A stretch of DNA of 64,000 nt from an uncultured Bacteroides sp. (GTDB lineage Bacteria; Bacteroidota; Bacteroidia; Bacteroidales; Bacteroidaceae). Shown here one piece after another: positions 26,979-36,151 of this stretch (its first letter is position 1; each line of letters begins with the position of its first letter). Location of the stretch: the NCBI GenBank assembly GCA_944321495.1, contig CALULP010000014.1, positions 36,787 through 100,786 on the forward strand, in the 5' to 3' direction. The notes under the pieces are model-generated. The model saw only the letters and a list, made by a program, of their open reading frames with translations, made no database searches and was not told the DNA's origin. The translations under genes and the position numbers were made by a program.

Positions 26979-28439
26979 TCATTCTTCAATCACTTTCACT
27001 TCCAGTCCCTGGCGTTCCAGGTCTTTCACCGCTTTCCGGATAGCCTCATAATGCTCCGGCGCAATGCCAAGTTTGGGCAGGTCGAGCACGGGCAATGCGT
27101 CCGACAGATGCATCTCCTTGTCCTCCACCCGGTCGATAATCATGCCTACCGCGCTGGTATTGTTGCTGATGGGGTCTATCAGGATAAACGAGCCCGTAGC
27201 CTTGTTTTTCTGATAAGGGTCGAAAAACAATTCCTTCGCCGTAGTCAGCACCACGCGGGCAATCTGGTTGAGTTGCAGGGGCACGGTTTCCTTCGTCAGC
27301 TTCCCGTTCTCCAGCGACAAGTGCTCCATTGTGTTGACATCCACCTTATATTTGATGGAGTCAATATGCGTGCGGCTCGTATTCGTAGTCTGCTTGATGA
27401 AGAACGACTTGTTCACGTCCATCGGCTCCTCGTCCATCCACACCATCATGGCCTCAAAGTTGCGGTCCACAATGGGCAGGTTGTCCGGATGCACCAGCAT
27501 CTCGCCGCGCGACACGTCGATTTCATCTTCCAGCGTAAGCGTAACCGACTGGGGCGGGAAAGCATAGTCTAACTCGCCGTCGTAGGTAACGATGCTCTTG
27601 ATGTGCGAGCGCTTGCCCGAAGGCAAAGCGACAATTTCATCGCCCTTGTGCACCACCCCCGAAGCCACTTTGCCGCAAAAGCCGCGGAAATTCAGGTCCG
27701 GCCGCAATACGTATTGCACGGGGAAGCGGAAGTCCTCCAGGTTATGGTCATTGCCGATGTGCACCGTTTCCAGGAACTCCAACAGGGAAACGCCCTTGTA
27801 CCACGGGGTACGCTCGGACTTCTCCACCACGTTGTCCCCGTCCAAGGCAGAAAGCGGGATGCACGTCACATCGGGGATGCCCAACGGTGCCACGAACGCC
27901 TGGTAGTCTGCCACGATTTGGTTGAAACGCTCCTCGGAAAAGTCCACCAAGTCCATTTTGTTCACCGCCAGCACCACATGCTTGATACCCAGCAAGGACA
28001 CCAAGAACGTGTGCCGCCGCGTCTGCGTGATGACGCCCAAGCGGGCATCCACCAGGATAACCGCCAGGTTGGCGGTAGAACCGCCCGTAATCATGTTCCG
28101 CGTGTATTGCTCGTGTCCCGGCGTGTCGGCAATGATGAACTTGCGGTTGTTGGTCGAGAAGTAACGGTAAGCCACGTCGATGGTAATGCCTTGCTCGCGC
28201 TCGGCCTTCAAGCCATCCAGCAGCAGGGCGTAGTCGATGTGGTCGCCTGCATTGCCCATGCGCTTGCTGTCCCGCTCCAGCGCATCCAGCTGGTCCTCGT
28301 AAATCTTCTTGCTGTCGAACAGCAAACGCCCGATCAACGTAGATTTTCCGTCATCTACGGAACCTGCGGTCAAGAACCTCAACAGGTCCTTCTTTTCGTC
28401 CTTATCCAGATATGCTTTAATATCCAATTTGTTTTCCAT
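26979..28439 (-). CDS. cysN: Sulfate adenylyltransferase, GTPase subunit
   Basis: CysN couples GTP hydrolysis to APS synthesis by CysD. The 486-residue protein has the translational-GTPase motifs: G1 [15 protein letters not shown] (about residues 26-40), G3 [14 protein letters not shown], and G4 NKMDLV, followed by EF-Tu-like beta domains. It has no fused APS kinase domain; CysC is separate here. It lies between cysD and the sulfotransferase; the cysD-cysN gap (297 bases) holds a palindromic insert at 28527-28651. Confidence 0.96.
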   Translation of the reverse strand: MENKLDIKAYLDKDEKKDLLRFLTAGSVDDGKSTLIGRLLFDSKKIYEDQLDALERDSKRMGNAGDHIDYALLLDGLKAEREQGITIDVAYRYFSTNNRKFIIADTPGHEQYTRNMITGGSTANLAVILVDARLGVITQTRRHTFLVSLLGIKHVVLAVNKMDLVDFSEERFNQIVADYQAFVAPLGIPDVTCIPLSALDGDNVVEKSERTPWYKGVSLLEFLETVHIGNDHNLEDFRFPVQYVLRPDLNFRGFCGKVASGVVHKGDEIVALPSGKRSHIKSIVTYDGELDYAFPPQSVTLTLEDEIDVSRGEMLVHPDNLPIVDRNFEAMMVWMDEEPMDVNKSFFIKQTTNTSRTHIDSIKYKVDVNTMEHLSLENGKLTKETVPLQLNQIARVVLTTAKELFFDPYQKNKATGSFILIDPISNNTSAVGMIIDRVEDKEMHLSDALPVLDLPKLGIAPEHYEAIRKAVKDLERQGLEVKVIEE

Positions 28440-28526
28440 AAGTCAATATACAATTTAAATGATAACTTGTCTGGCAGTGTTTAACGGTTAGTGATTAATG
28501 TGCAACGGCACAAAAAGCAGGAAACT

Positions 28527-28651
28527 AATTCCCCTCCTCCTGGGAGGAGGGGTGGCACGAAGTGACGGGGTGGTAGGTTAAAATAACCTATTAATATATT
28601 TACCTACCACCTCCCCCTTCGGGTACTCCTCCTCCCAGGAGGAGGAGAATT
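28527..28651. repeat. MITE-like palindromic element between cysD and cysN
   Basis: An imperfect 125-base palindrome. The outer arms are AATTCCCCTCCTCCTGGGAG and its near complement at 28627-28651, and the inner arms carry GGTGGTAGGT and ACCTACCACC around an AT-rich loop. Each arm is itself self-complementary (CCTCCTCCTGGGAGGAGG). Flanking sequence has GTTAGTGATTAATG and ATTAATCACTAATCACTAAC in inverted orientation. It is non-coding. Confidence 0.75.
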
Positions 28652-28736
28652 CAGTTACTTCTGCATTTTGACATACCTTCAATTAGTTACACTCCTTACT
28701 TATCACTCGTATTAATCACTAATCACTAACCACTAC

Positions 28737-29654
28737 TCAAAAGTATCCCTCCCGCTTCTTCTGCTCCATGCTGGCCTCCTGGTCGAAGTCGATGACACGG
28801 GTCGTGCGTTCGCTCTTGGTGGTGGTCATCATCTCCTCCACTATCTTTTCGATGGTGTCGGCTTCGCTCTCGATGGCGCCCGTCAGCGGCCAGCAGCCCA
28901 AGGTGCGGAAGCGGATTTTCTTCATCTGAATCTTATCGCGGTACTGTTCGGGCAAGCGGTCATCGTCGGGCATAATCAGGTTCCCGTCTATCTCCACGCA
29001 AGGACGCTCCTTGGCGAAGTACAACGGCACGATAGGGATATTCTCCAGGCGGATGTACTGCCAGATGTCCAGCTCCGTCCAGTTGCTCAACGGGAACACC
29101 CGGATGCTCTCTCCCTTATGCACGCGGGCGTTGTAGATGTCCCACAACTCCGGCCGCTGGTTCTTGGGGTCCCATTGGTGGAAGCGGTCGCGGAAGGAGA
29201 AAATACGCTCCTTGGCACGCGACTTCTCCTCGTCCCGGCGTGCGCCCCCGAAGGCGGCATCAAACTTATACTTGTCCAGCGCATGGAGCAGCGCCTGCGT
29301 CTTCATCAGGTCGGTATGCACCTTGCTGCCGTGGGTAAAAGGACCTACCCCGGCGCGGAACGCCTCCATGTTGCTCTCCACAATCAGGTTCCAGCCATAC
29401 TTCTTGGCATACTCATCGCGGAACTGAATCATCTCCTTGAACTTCCACTTCGAGTCGATGTGCATCAGGGGGAAAGGCACCTTGCCCGGATAGAAAGCTT
29501 TCTCCGCCAGGCGCACCATGACCGACGAATCCTTGCCGATGCTGTACAGCATCACCGGATTCTCAAACTCAGCAGCCACCTCACGGATGATGTGAATGGA
29601 CTCGGCTTCGAGTTCCTTCAGGTGGCTCAATTTATATTCTTCTTTCATGCTCAT
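28737..29654 (-). CDS. cysD: Sulfate adenylyltransferase, small (PP-loop) subunit
   Basis: CysD adenylates sulfate to APS. The 305-residue protein has the PP-loop ATPase motif [19 protein letters not shown] (about residues 36-54), [20 protein letters not shown] and [20 protein letters not shown], typical of CysD; the end [14 protein letters not shown] and the C-terminal EGYF match too. Its ATG overlaps the cysC stop by four bases (ATGA), so the two are translationally coupled; a second ATG at 29648 is possible. Confidence 0.97.
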   Translation of the reverse strand: MSMKEEYKLSHLKELEAESIHIIREVAAEFENPVMLYSIGKDSSVMVRLAEKAFYPGKVPFPLMHIDSKWKFKEMIQFRDEYAKKYGWNLIVESNMEAFRAGVGPFTHGSKVHTDLMKTQALLHALDKYKFDAAFGGARRDEEKSRAKERIFSFRDRFHQWDPKNQRPELWDIYNARVHKGESIRVFPLSNWTELDIWQYIRLENIPIVPLYFAKERPCVEIDGNLIMPDDDRLPEQYRDKIQMKKIRFRTLGCWPLTGAIESEADTIEKIVEEMMTTTKSERTTRVIDFDQEASMEQKKREGYF

Positions 29655-30268
29655 AGCTGTTTCAATTGAATCTTAGGTAAAATAAGCGCCAAGAGGCGGG
29701 ACACCGACTCCTCCACGCCAAGCACCGAGGTGTCGAGCGTCAGCGCCGGATGCAACGGAGCCTCAAACGGGGCGGAGATGCCGGTAAAGTTCTTGATTTC
29801 CCCCCGGCGCGCCTTGGCGTAAAGGCCTTTCACGTCGCGGCGTTCGCATTCTTCAAGGGGCGTACTGACATACACCTCCAGAAAGTCATCCTTCCCGATA
29901 ATCCTCGCCGCCATTTCGCGGATGTCATTGCTCGGGCTGATAAAGGCGGCAAGGGTCACGATGCCCGTGTCGACAAACAGTTTGGACACCTCGGCTATGC
30001 GGCGGATGTTCTCTACCCGGTCGGCTTCCGAAAAGCCCAGGTTATTATTAATGCCGCAACGGATGTTATCGCCATCCAGAATGCGGCACAAGATACCCCT
30101 GCGGTGCAGTTCCCGTTCCAAGGCAATGGCGACGGTGCTTTTGCCCGAACCGCTCAACCCGGTAAACCATACCATCAGCCCGCGCTGGTGCAGAAGTTCC
30201 TCCTTGTCTCTGCGCGACAGCATGCGGTCGCTGACGGGGTAAATATGTCTTTCTTCGTTGTTTTCCAT
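29651..30268 (-). CDS. cysC: Adenylylsulfate (APS) kinase
   Basis: CysC phosphorylates APS to PAPS, the donor for sulfotransferases. In 205 residues it shows the P-loop [18 protein letters not shown] (about residues 33-50), the lid-region [20 protein letters not shown], and [20 protein letters not shown]. It lacks a sulfurylase fusion. It sits between the SLC13 transporter gene and cysD. Confidence 0.96.
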   Translation of the reverse strand: MENNEERHIYPVSDRMLSRRDKEELLHQRGLMVWFTGLSGSGKSTVAIALERELHRRGILCRILDGDNIRCGINNNLGFSEADRVENIRRIAEVSKLFVDTGIVTLAAFISPSNDIREMAARIIGKDDFLEVYVSTPLEECERRDVKGLYAKARRGEIKNFTGISAPFEAPLHPALTLDTSVLGVEESVSRLLALILPKIQLKQL

Positions 30269-30274
30269 TTACAG

Positions 30275-30358
30275 TTGAGTTTTTTAAGTTTTTGAGTTTT
30301 TAAGTCTTTAAGTTTTTGAGTTATTGGGTTATTGAGTTTTTGAGTTATTGAGTTTTTG
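30275..30358. repeat. Degenerate tandem repeat of a TTTTTGAGTT unit
   Basis: About eight imperfect units of 10-11 bases (TTTTTGAGTT, TTTTTAAGTC, TTATTGAGTT and similar) in the gap between the SLC13 gene and cysC. A related tract lies near 45866-45990. Confidence 0.65.
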
Positions 30359-30407
30359 GGGGGCGTATCTTTAATCTTAGGAGGTGACTGTCACGTATCC
30401 TCCGGCC

Positions 30408-31982
30408 TCAGGCCCCCGCGGCCTGGAATGGCCAAATCAAGGGTATCAGCACAATGGAAACAATCATCACAATCAAATCCAGCGGCAACCCGATGCGCAC
30501 AAAGTCCATGAACTTATAGTTCCCGGCGCCTTGCACGATGAGGTTCGTCTGGTAACCGATGGGAGTGGCAAAGCCTGCCGACGCCGCAATGCAGATGGCC
30601 ATGAAGAACGGCATGGGGTCTACCCCGAACTCAGCCGCCGTTTCCAACGCCAGCGGGAAAGCCAAGGCCGCCGCCGCGTTGTTCGTCACCAGTTCGGTAA
30701 TGACAAGCGTCACCACGTACAGCAGGGCAAGGGCTCCCCATGCCCCCAGCGAGCCGGACACACTCTTGATGAACCCGGCTATCAAAGCCGCCAGTCCGGA
30801 CTCCTCCATAGCCGCACTGATGGCAAAGGCACAGGCAATGGTAATCAGGATGTCCCAGCTGATGTACTTGGTGTACTTCTTGGGCGGGAACATCTTCAGC
30901 CACGCCATCACCACCGCCGTCACCGAGGCAAAGAAGAACATGTCGAACTTCATACCCGGGAAACGTTCCTGCATGAAAGGAAGCTCGCCTATCGTGGCGC
31001 CCACAATCATAATGACCAGCAGGGCAAGGGCAGTCCACTTCTTCCACTCCGGCACCCGGCGGGTCGGTATCTCCTGCCCGTTGGTCATCATCAGGAAGAC
31101 GGACGAATCACCCCACGTGCGGGTAAAGGCATCGTCAGCCAAGAGGACCAACGTATCGCCCTCCTGCAAGGTCACCTCATCAAAATTCCCGGTAATCACC
31201 TGACCGCCCTGGCGGATTTCCTTAATCTCGGCGCCATAACGGCGTTTGAAGTCGAAATACTTCAGTTTGCGCTTCAGCCCCGGGAAACGGGCGCCCAGCA
31301 CCACTTCCACGATGTGGCCGCCCTGCTCCTCCACCGCCTCGGCCTCTTCGTCCTCGAAGGTATCGGGACGCTCGTCCGGCAGCAGTTTCTTGGAGGCAAA
31401 GATGATATAGGACAGGCCTATCACCGTAATGGGAATGCCGATAAAAGCAAGGTCGAACATCTTCAGCCCCGGAAGGCCGCGGTCGAGCATCATGCCATGC
31501 ACCACCAGGTTGGTGGAAGTGCCTATCAGCGTGCAAAGCCCGCCAAGGATGGTGGCGTAGGACAAGGGGATAAGGAACTTCGTGGCAGGAAGCCCCACCT
31601 TCTTTGCCCAGTTCCGCAGAATCGGGGCAAAGATCACCACCACCGGCGTATTGTTCAGGAATGCCGAAAACGAGCTGATGACCGGCAATACCCGCAGTTG
31701 TGCCCGGGATACGCTTGACTCTTTGCCGGGCAACAGTTTTTTCAGGATGGAAGACAATGCCCCGCTCTGGCGGATGCCCTCGCTCACCAGGAAAAGCAAC
31801 GCCACGGTAATCATTCCACGGTTGCTGAAACCTGCCACCATCTGCTTGGGAGAGATAATGCCCGCCACCATGAACAGCACCACCAAAGACAGCAGCACAA
31901 TGCCGGGACGCATCTTGTCCATAATCAGGGCAACCAACATGCCGACCAGCCCCAGCAAAACGAAAATGATTTCAAAATTCAT
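30408..31982 (-). CDS. SLC13-family anion permease with TrkA-C domain
   Basis: A 524-residue inner-membrane transporter. Two blocks of hydrophobic helices (about residues 3-210 and 310-520) flank a cytosolic TrkA-C-type domain containing [20 protein letters not shown] and [17 protein letters not shown]. Many close homologues carry two TrkA-C domains and are nearer 590 residues, so one may be missing. Conserved SLC13 features include [20 protein letters not shown] and [20 protein letters not shown]. The position between cysQ and cysC strongly suggests sulfate (or a similar anion) as substrate. Confidence 0.88.
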   Translation of the reverse strand: MNFEIIFVLLGLVGMLVALIMDKMRPGIVLLSLVVLFMVAGIISPKQMVAGFSNRGMITVALLFLVSEGIRQSGALSSILKKLLPGKESSVSRAQLRVLPVISSFSAFLNNTPVVVIFAPILRNWAKKVGLPATKFLIPLSYATILGGLCTLIGTSTNLVVHGMMLDRGLPGLKMFDLAFIGIPITVIGLSYIIFASKKLLPDERPDTFEDEEAEAVEEQGGHIVEVVLGARFPGLKRKLKYFDFKRRYGAEIKEIRQGGQVITGNFDEVTLQEGDTLVLLADDAFTRTWGDSSVFLMMTNGQEIPTRRVPEWKKWTALALLVIMIVGATIGELPFMQERFPGMKFDMFFFASVTAVVMAWLKMFPPKKYTKYISWDILITIACAFAISAAMEESGLAALIAGFIKSVSGSLGAWGALALLYVVTLVITELVTNNAAAALAFPLALETAAEFGVDPMPFFMAICIAASAGFATPIGYQTNLIVQGAGNYKFMDFVRIGLPLDLIVMIVSIVLIPLIWPFQAAGA

Positions 31983-32000
31983 GTTTCAACACCATATTTA

Positions 32001-32849
32001 TTATAGGTCCACGCCCGCCACGCGGGACAAATCGTCACGCCTCGCCACGATGAACCAGGGATTCAGCAAATCTTCTTTATTGTAAGCCAACGGCGCGGAA
32101 AAATCGGTGCGCCACACCTCGCAGCCCGCCGCCCGCGCTATGGCGTGCCCGGCAGCCGTGTCCCACTCCATAGTAGGCGCAAAGCGCGGATAGACATCGG
32201 CACTGCCCTCGGCCACCTGGCATATCTTGAGGGAACTCCCCTTGGACACCAGCTCCACACGGCCATGCCGCCGGCGCATGGCTGCGATGTAAGCCTCCGT
32301 TTCCGGCGTAAGGTGGCTGCGCGAAGCCACAATGACAAACGAATCGCGCTCCTGCACGAGAGGCAGGCACACGGCCTGCCCCACCAATTCATCCCACGTC
32401 CAAGGCTTGCCTTCGCGCCAAGAGATGGAAGGAACCTTGTAAGCCCCGGCAGCCTCGGAAGAGAAGTACAACTCATGCCTGACGGGCAGATAAATCACCC
32501 CCATCACCGGGACAGAACGATGTACCAAAGCGATATTGACCGTGAACTCGCCGTTCCGCTTGATAAACTCCTTGGTGCCGTCCAACGGGTCGACTATCCA
32601 CAACGTTTCCCACTGCCTGCGCCCGGCATAGGGCAGGTGCTTCCCCTCCTCGCTCAACAGGGGGAAAGGCGTGCCGCACAGGCACCGGCATATCGTTTCG
32701 TGGGCTTTGCGGTCGGCTATCGTCAAAGGAGAATGATCCGCCTTTTGTTCCACCTGGAAGTCGGAAGCAGGGTCGTCATAAATGGAAAGTATCACTTCAC
32801 CGGCCTGTAATGCCGCTTCGATGGCAGCTAAAAGGTATTGTTGTTCCAT
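32001..32849 (-). CDS. cysQ: 3'(2'),5'-bisphosphate nucleotidase
   Basis: CysQ dephosphorylates PAP, the by-product of sulfotransferases, to AMP, and may also limit PAPS. The 282-residue protein of the inositol monophosphatase fold has LLSEEGKHLPY, WIVDPLDGTKEFIKRNGEFT (metal-binding DPLDGT) and, near the end, APTMEWDTAAGHAIARAAG. Length is slightly above E. coli CysQ. It is the first gene of the sulfation operon. The predicted promoter and an inverted repeat lie 34-67 bases upstream. Confidence 0.95.
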   Translation of the reverse strand: MEQQYLLAAIEAALQAGEVILSIYDDPASDFQVEQKADHSPLTIADRKAHETICRCLCGTPFPLLSEEGKHLPYAGRRQWETLWIVDPLDGTKEFIKRNGEFTVNIALVHRSVPVMGVIYLPVRHELYFSSEAAGAYKVPSISWREGKPWTWDELVGQAVCLPLVQERDSFVIVASRSHLTPETEAYIAAMRRRHGRVELVSKGSSLKICQVAEGSADVYPRFAPTMEWDTAAGHAIARAAGCEVWRTDFSAPLAYNKEDLLNPWFIVARRDDLSRVAGVDL

Positions 32850-32882
32850 CCGTTTCGTTATTTACCTAAACCTATCAGGGTG

Positions 32883-32890
32883 CAAAATTA
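32883..32890 (-). promoter_or_regulatory. -7 promoter element of the sulfation operon
   Basis: TAATTTTG on the minus strand fits TAnnTTTG, 33 bases before the cysQ ATG. It abuts the inverted repeat at 32891-32916. Confidence 0.55.
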
Positions 32891-32916
32891 AAAACTATTC
32901 CCGCTTGAATAGTTTT
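32891..32916. promoter_or_regulatory. Candidate operator: perfect inverted repeat
   Basis: AAAACTATTC and GAATAGTTTT form a perfect 10-base inverted repeat with a 6-base spacer, covering the space where the -33 element of the cysQ promoter would lie. Such placement suits a dimeric regulator; the regulator is unknown. Confidence 0.5.
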
Positions 32917-33130
32917 CCATCCGGCATAAAAAATTGTCTATTCAGCTTTTATAACTTCTTTAAACAAAAACGGGAAGCATCCCTGTGCCGGAAAAGAAGA
33001 CAACCGCAGACAACGCGGGCAACGCAGGCTATGCCCTACCCGTGCCCTCCGCCATCTGCGGGTGAAAATATGCTCATGAGGCAGCAAACCGCACAAGCGT
33101 CCGGACAAGCCCCGCACAGAGGCAAGAGGC

Positions 33131-33652
33131 TTACTTGAGGCGGTACAGCAACCACGCTTTCTGGAAATCGGCATTCTGCGGGTAGCGCGCCTTGAAGGCA
33201 TCACGCGCCTGCTCTGCCGAAGCGCGGTCGTCAAACGAGCTGACTATCACGCGATAGGTATTGGCATCGGCATTGTACACCACCAAGGCCTGATAACCGT
33301 CGGCTTCCAGGCGCGACTTCAGGCCGTCGGCATTGGCTTTCACGCCAAAACTGCCGCAAACCACGCTGAAATCCTTCAAGGTTTCTTCGGCGCCGGTCAC
33401 CACCGTCACCTTTTCCTGACGGACGGGGGCAGCCACGCTCTCCACCACACGGGGAGCTTCTACCGGGGCAGCCACGACAGCGGTTTCAGACACCTGCACC
33501 GTTTCTTCTGCCGGGGTAGCAGCCTGAGCCTCAGCCAGTTCTTTTTGTTTGGCTTTTTCGTATGCTTTCTTATAAGCACTTTCACTCGATTTGCAAGCAG
33601 AGAATGACAGGGCTACACACAATCCTAAGCCCAATACTACTGATTTTTTCAT
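33131..33652 (-). CDS. SPOR-domain lipoprotein
   Basis: A 173-residue predicted lipoprotein: signal MKKSVVLGLGLCVALSFSAC with lipobox SFSAC, then a Lys/Ala/Glu helix (YKKAYEKAKQKELAEAQAAT), a Val/Ala/Pro linker, and a C-terminal SPOR domain (FSVVCGSFGVKANADGLKSR, ALVVYNADANTYRVIVSSFD, AEQARDAFKARYPQNADFQK). SPOR domains bind denuded glycan strands at division sites. It stands alone, with a 280-base gap after it before cysQ. Confidence 0.9.
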   Translation of the reverse strand: MKKSVVLGLGLCVALSFSACKSSESAYKKAYEKAKQKELAEAQAATPAEETVQVSETAVVAAPVEAPRVVESVAAPVRQEKVTVVTGAEETLKDFSVVCGSFGVKANADGLKSRLEADGYQALVVYNADANTYRVIVSSFDDRASAEQARDAFKARYPQNADFQKAWLLYRLK

Positions 33653-34054
33653 TTTATGTACTCTTTTTCGTTAGTTATTCAGGTTCGCTCATTCCGCCCG
33701 CGCGGGACAACCCCTTCTGGCACAGCGAAGGACGGGGAAACCTCCCGCTTCCGGCGGTTTCATGCGGCAAAATAATAGAAATTTTGCCACCTAACAAAAC
33801 AATCCGAAAGAAAAACCACTTTATCCGACTAAAATTTAATTTAGCGATGAACGGTTAGTGATGAGGAATGTTTTTGACAAACCCGGCAGGGACCCGGTCC
33901 TTACCTTCTCCTTACCCGCTCCTTATCTGCTCCTTTTGTCCACCCTCGCTATGGAAAGGAAAAAGAACGGACAAAACAGGGGCGAGATTTGCAAAGGAAC
34001 AGGGCCAAGAATAAAAAAAGCACCGCAAAGAGAACATTTTTCAAAATAATTTGT
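33653..34054. other. Divergent intergenic region with pyrimidine repeats
   Basis: About 400 bases between the SPOR gene and the YtxH operon. It holds a tract of imperfect CTCCTTAYCYG repeats at about 33898-33942. No gene is recognised. Confidence 0.5.
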
Positions 34055-34062
34055 TATATTTG
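34055..34062 (+). promoter_or_regulatory. -7 promoter element of the YtxH operon
   Basis: TATATTTG fits TAnnTTTG, 38 bases before the ATG at 34101. Confidence 0.5.
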
Positions 34063-34100
34063 TTGCATGAACAACCTTTAATACAGAAAGGAGACAGACT

Positions 34101-34310
34101 ATGAAAGCATTGAACGTACTTGCCGCTTTCCTGGGCGGCGCAGCGGTAGGCGCTGCCATCGGTATCTTGTTTGCCCCCGAAAAGGGCGAGGATACCCGTA
34201 ACAAAATCGCGGAGGCTCTCCGCAAAAAGGGAATCCGCCTGAACCGGCGTGAGATGGACGAACTGGTAGACGAAATTGCTTCGGAAATAAAAAGCGAGGC
34301 AGCCGAATAA
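34101..34310 (+). CDS. YtxH-domain small membrane protein
   Basis: A 69-residue protein with one glycine-rich membrane helix (LNVLAAFLGGAAVGAAIGIL) followed by FAPEKGEDTRNKIAEALRKK, the YtxH signature, and a charged tail. YtxH-like proteins are general-stress membrane proteins of unclear function. AAAGGAG lies 8 bases before the ATG, unusual for this phylum. First of three small genes. Confidence 0.85.
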   Translation: MKALNVLAAFLGGAAVGAAIGILFAPEKGEDTRNKIAEALRKKGIRLNRREMDELVDEIASEIKSEAAE

Positions 34311-34336
34311 CCCAGAACGAGAAAAACAGCGCCACC

Positions 34337-34717
34337 ATGTTTGCCGACGACCATAGCATAGAAAACCTGCGCCAACTGGCGCGCGAGTTCAAGGAGTACC
34401 TGCGATTGCAGAAAGACTATACCCGGCTGGAAATCACCGAGAAGCTGTCCGTCCTGCTCTCTACCCTCATCGTAGTGCTGCTTGCGGTCATACTGGGCAT
34501 GATGGCGCTGTTTTACATTTCATTCACCCTGGTCTACCTGCTGGCGCCGGTATTGGGAAGCCTTCTGGCAGGTTTCGGCGTGATTGCCGCCTTCCATGTA
34601 CTGCTAATCTTCCTGCTGTTTGCATTCCGCAAGCCGTTGATAGTAAATCCGATGGTGAAATTCATTGCCGGGCTGTTCCTCAACCCGGAAGCCCCTGAAG
34701 AAAAGAAACATGAATAA
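34337..34717 (+). CDS. Holin-X-like membrane protein (phage_holin_3_6 type)
   Basis: A 126-residue protein: an amphipathic N-terminal region (ENLRQLAREFKEYLRLQKDY, TRLEITEKLS), two membrane helices (about residues 43-65 and 72-95), and a charged C-terminus. The pattern matches the 'putative actinobacterial holin-X' family, which despite the name is often chromosomal and next to YtxH genes. No phage genes are near, so a phage holin role is unlikely. It overlaps the next gene by 8 bases. Confidence 0.75.
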   Translation: MFADDHSIENLRQLAREFKEYLRLQKDYTRLEITEKLSVLLSTLIVVLLAVILGMMALFYISFTLVYLLAPVLGSLLAGFGVIAAFHVLLIFLLFAFRKPLIVNPMVKFIAGLFLNPEAPEEKKHE

Positions 34718-34967
34718 CCGCCCCACCCATACGCCCCTGACGCTGGAAGACATCGCCCGGCAGAAGGCTGAATTGCTGCAGCAAATCAGGCAACGGCAGC
34801 AAGCCATGCGCGAACTGGGCAAACAACTGACAGCCCCCCTCGAGCCCGCCGCCAACAAGGCAGGGGCTATCGCGCGGGCATTCCACACAGGGATAGCCGT
34901 GTTCGACGGCATCAAACTGGGGTTAAAACTGATGAGAAGTTTCCGGAAGACGTTCCGGAAACGGTAA
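34710..34967 (+). CDS. Small coiled-coil protein of the YtxH operon
   Basis: An 85-residue basic protein starting MNNRPTHTPLTLEDIARQKA, with a helical Gln/Lys/Leu-rich stretch (AELLQQIRQRQQAMRELGKQ) and a C-terminus KLGLKLMRSFRKTFRKR. An upstream in-frame start at 34665 is unlikely because ATG at 34710 fits the overlap with the holin-like gene. I do not recognise a family; the third gene of this operon in Bacteroides is usually such a short hypothetical. Confidence 0.65.
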   Translation: MNNRPTHTPLTLEDIARQKAELLQQIRQRQQAMRELGKQLTAPLEPAANKAGAIARAFHTGIAVFDGIKLGLKLMRSFRKTFRKR

Positions 34968-34981
34968 GGATACGCAAAGCG

Positions 34982-35953
34982 TCACACGTACGTTTCGAGC
35001 AACTTCACATGCCCGTCGGGCCGGATGGCCACTTCCTGCGTCGTGGCAGGGAAGAGCACGGTTTCGCCCGCCCGCAAAGCGATTTCATGCTGCGCCTCAT
35101 CCTGCAGGCGGCAAGCGCCCTCCACGCAAACGAAAATAACGAAAGAATCGAGCTCCGAATAATCGCAGGTAATGTCCTCGGTCATGTCATACAGGGAAGT
35201 CGTAAAGTACGGGCAAGCCAGCAGTTCCACCGGCTCGTTCTGCCCGGGCTCGTATTTCGTACGGAAATCATCTTCCACATCCTCGAAATTGATGGCATCC
35301 ATGGCAGGGGCGACATGCAGTTCGCGCGCTTTCCCGTCCTTGTCTTTCCGGTTATAGTCGAATATGCGATAAGTGACGTCTGAGGTCTGCTGTATCTCGG
35401 CCACGAACACACCGGCGCCGATGCTATGCACACGTCCGGCAGGCACGTAAAACACATCGCCGGGCTTTACTTCGCAGGCCTGCAGCACCTCGGCAAACGT
35501 GCCGTTAAGCACCCTTTCCTTATACTCCCTGGGCGTTATCTCATGCGAAAAGCCCGTAACCAGCCGGGCACCCTTGTCCGCCGCCACGACATACCACATC
35601 TCGTTTTTGCCGGGGCCGTTGTGGCGTTTCTTCGCCAAGCTGTCATCAGGATGCACCTGGATGGAGAGGTCCTGCCGGGCATCGATAAACTTCACCAACA
35701 AAGGAAACTTGTCCCCGAAACGGGCATAATTGGCCTCGCCGACCAGTTCATCTTTATACGTGCGCACCATTTCGGGCAAAGTCATGCCCTTGCATGCCCC
35801 GTTGGCAACCACGGACTCGCTGCCTTCCACCGCCGATACTTCCCAGCTTTCGCCCACATCCGGAAGATTTATATTCAAATGTTTAAACGGGATTATCCTG
35901 TCACCTCCCCAAAGCGTCTGCTTCAAAACCGGCTCAAATTTCAATGGATACAT
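34982..35953 (-). CDS. manA: Mannose-6-phosphate isomerase, class I
   Basis: ManA interconverts mannose 6-phosphate and fructose 6-phosphate, feeding GDP-mannose and fucose synthesis. In 323 residues it has the cupin zinc site LSIQVHPDDSLAKKRHNGPG with GKNEMWYV, the second His in VPAGRVHSIGAGVFVAEIQQ, and a C-terminal cupin half. The short length is typical of the Bacillus-type ManA. It is transcribed alone towards the YtxH operon; a -7 box lies at 36012-36019. Confidence 0.93.
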   Translation of the reverse strand: MYPLKFEPVLKQTLWGGDRIIPFKHLNINLPDVGESWEVSAVEGSESVVANGACKGMTLPEMVRTYKDELVGEANYARFGDKFPLLVKFIDARQDLSIQVHPDDSLAKKRHNGPGKNEMWYVVAADKGARLVTGFSHEITPREYKERVLNGTFAEVLQACEVKPGDVFYVPAGRVHSIGAGVFVAEIQQTSDVTYRIFDYNRKDKDGKARELHVAPAMDAINFEDVEDDFRTKYEPGQNEPVELLACPYFTTSLYDMTEDITCDYSELDSFVIFVCVEGACRLQDEAQHEIALRAGETVLFPATTQEVAIRPDGHVKLLETYV

Positions 35954-36011
35954 GAGTATTTATGGGGTTTTTAAACTTCTGGTTAATGATTTGATTCATA
36001 GATTATGGCCG

Positions 36012-36019
36012 CAAACATA
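36012..36019 (-). promoter_or_regulatory. -7 promoter element of manA
   Basis: TATGTTTG on the minus strand fits TAnnTTTG, 58 bases before the manA ATG. Confidence 0.4.
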
Positions 36020-36151
36020 CAAAAAATATCCCTTTGCATACGTGCCGCTAAACGCTAAACTTTCCTAATTTTTCAGCCACAAATACCCACAATTGCTTGG
36101 GGGAACAAAAGAAAATCTCTTTATTTGCATAAAAATAAAAATAATACCATC

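Noticed and set aside
34337-34717. Prophage, from the holin-like gene
   Set aside because: No integrase, capsid, tail or lysin genes nearby; the family is commonly chromosomal beside YtxH.
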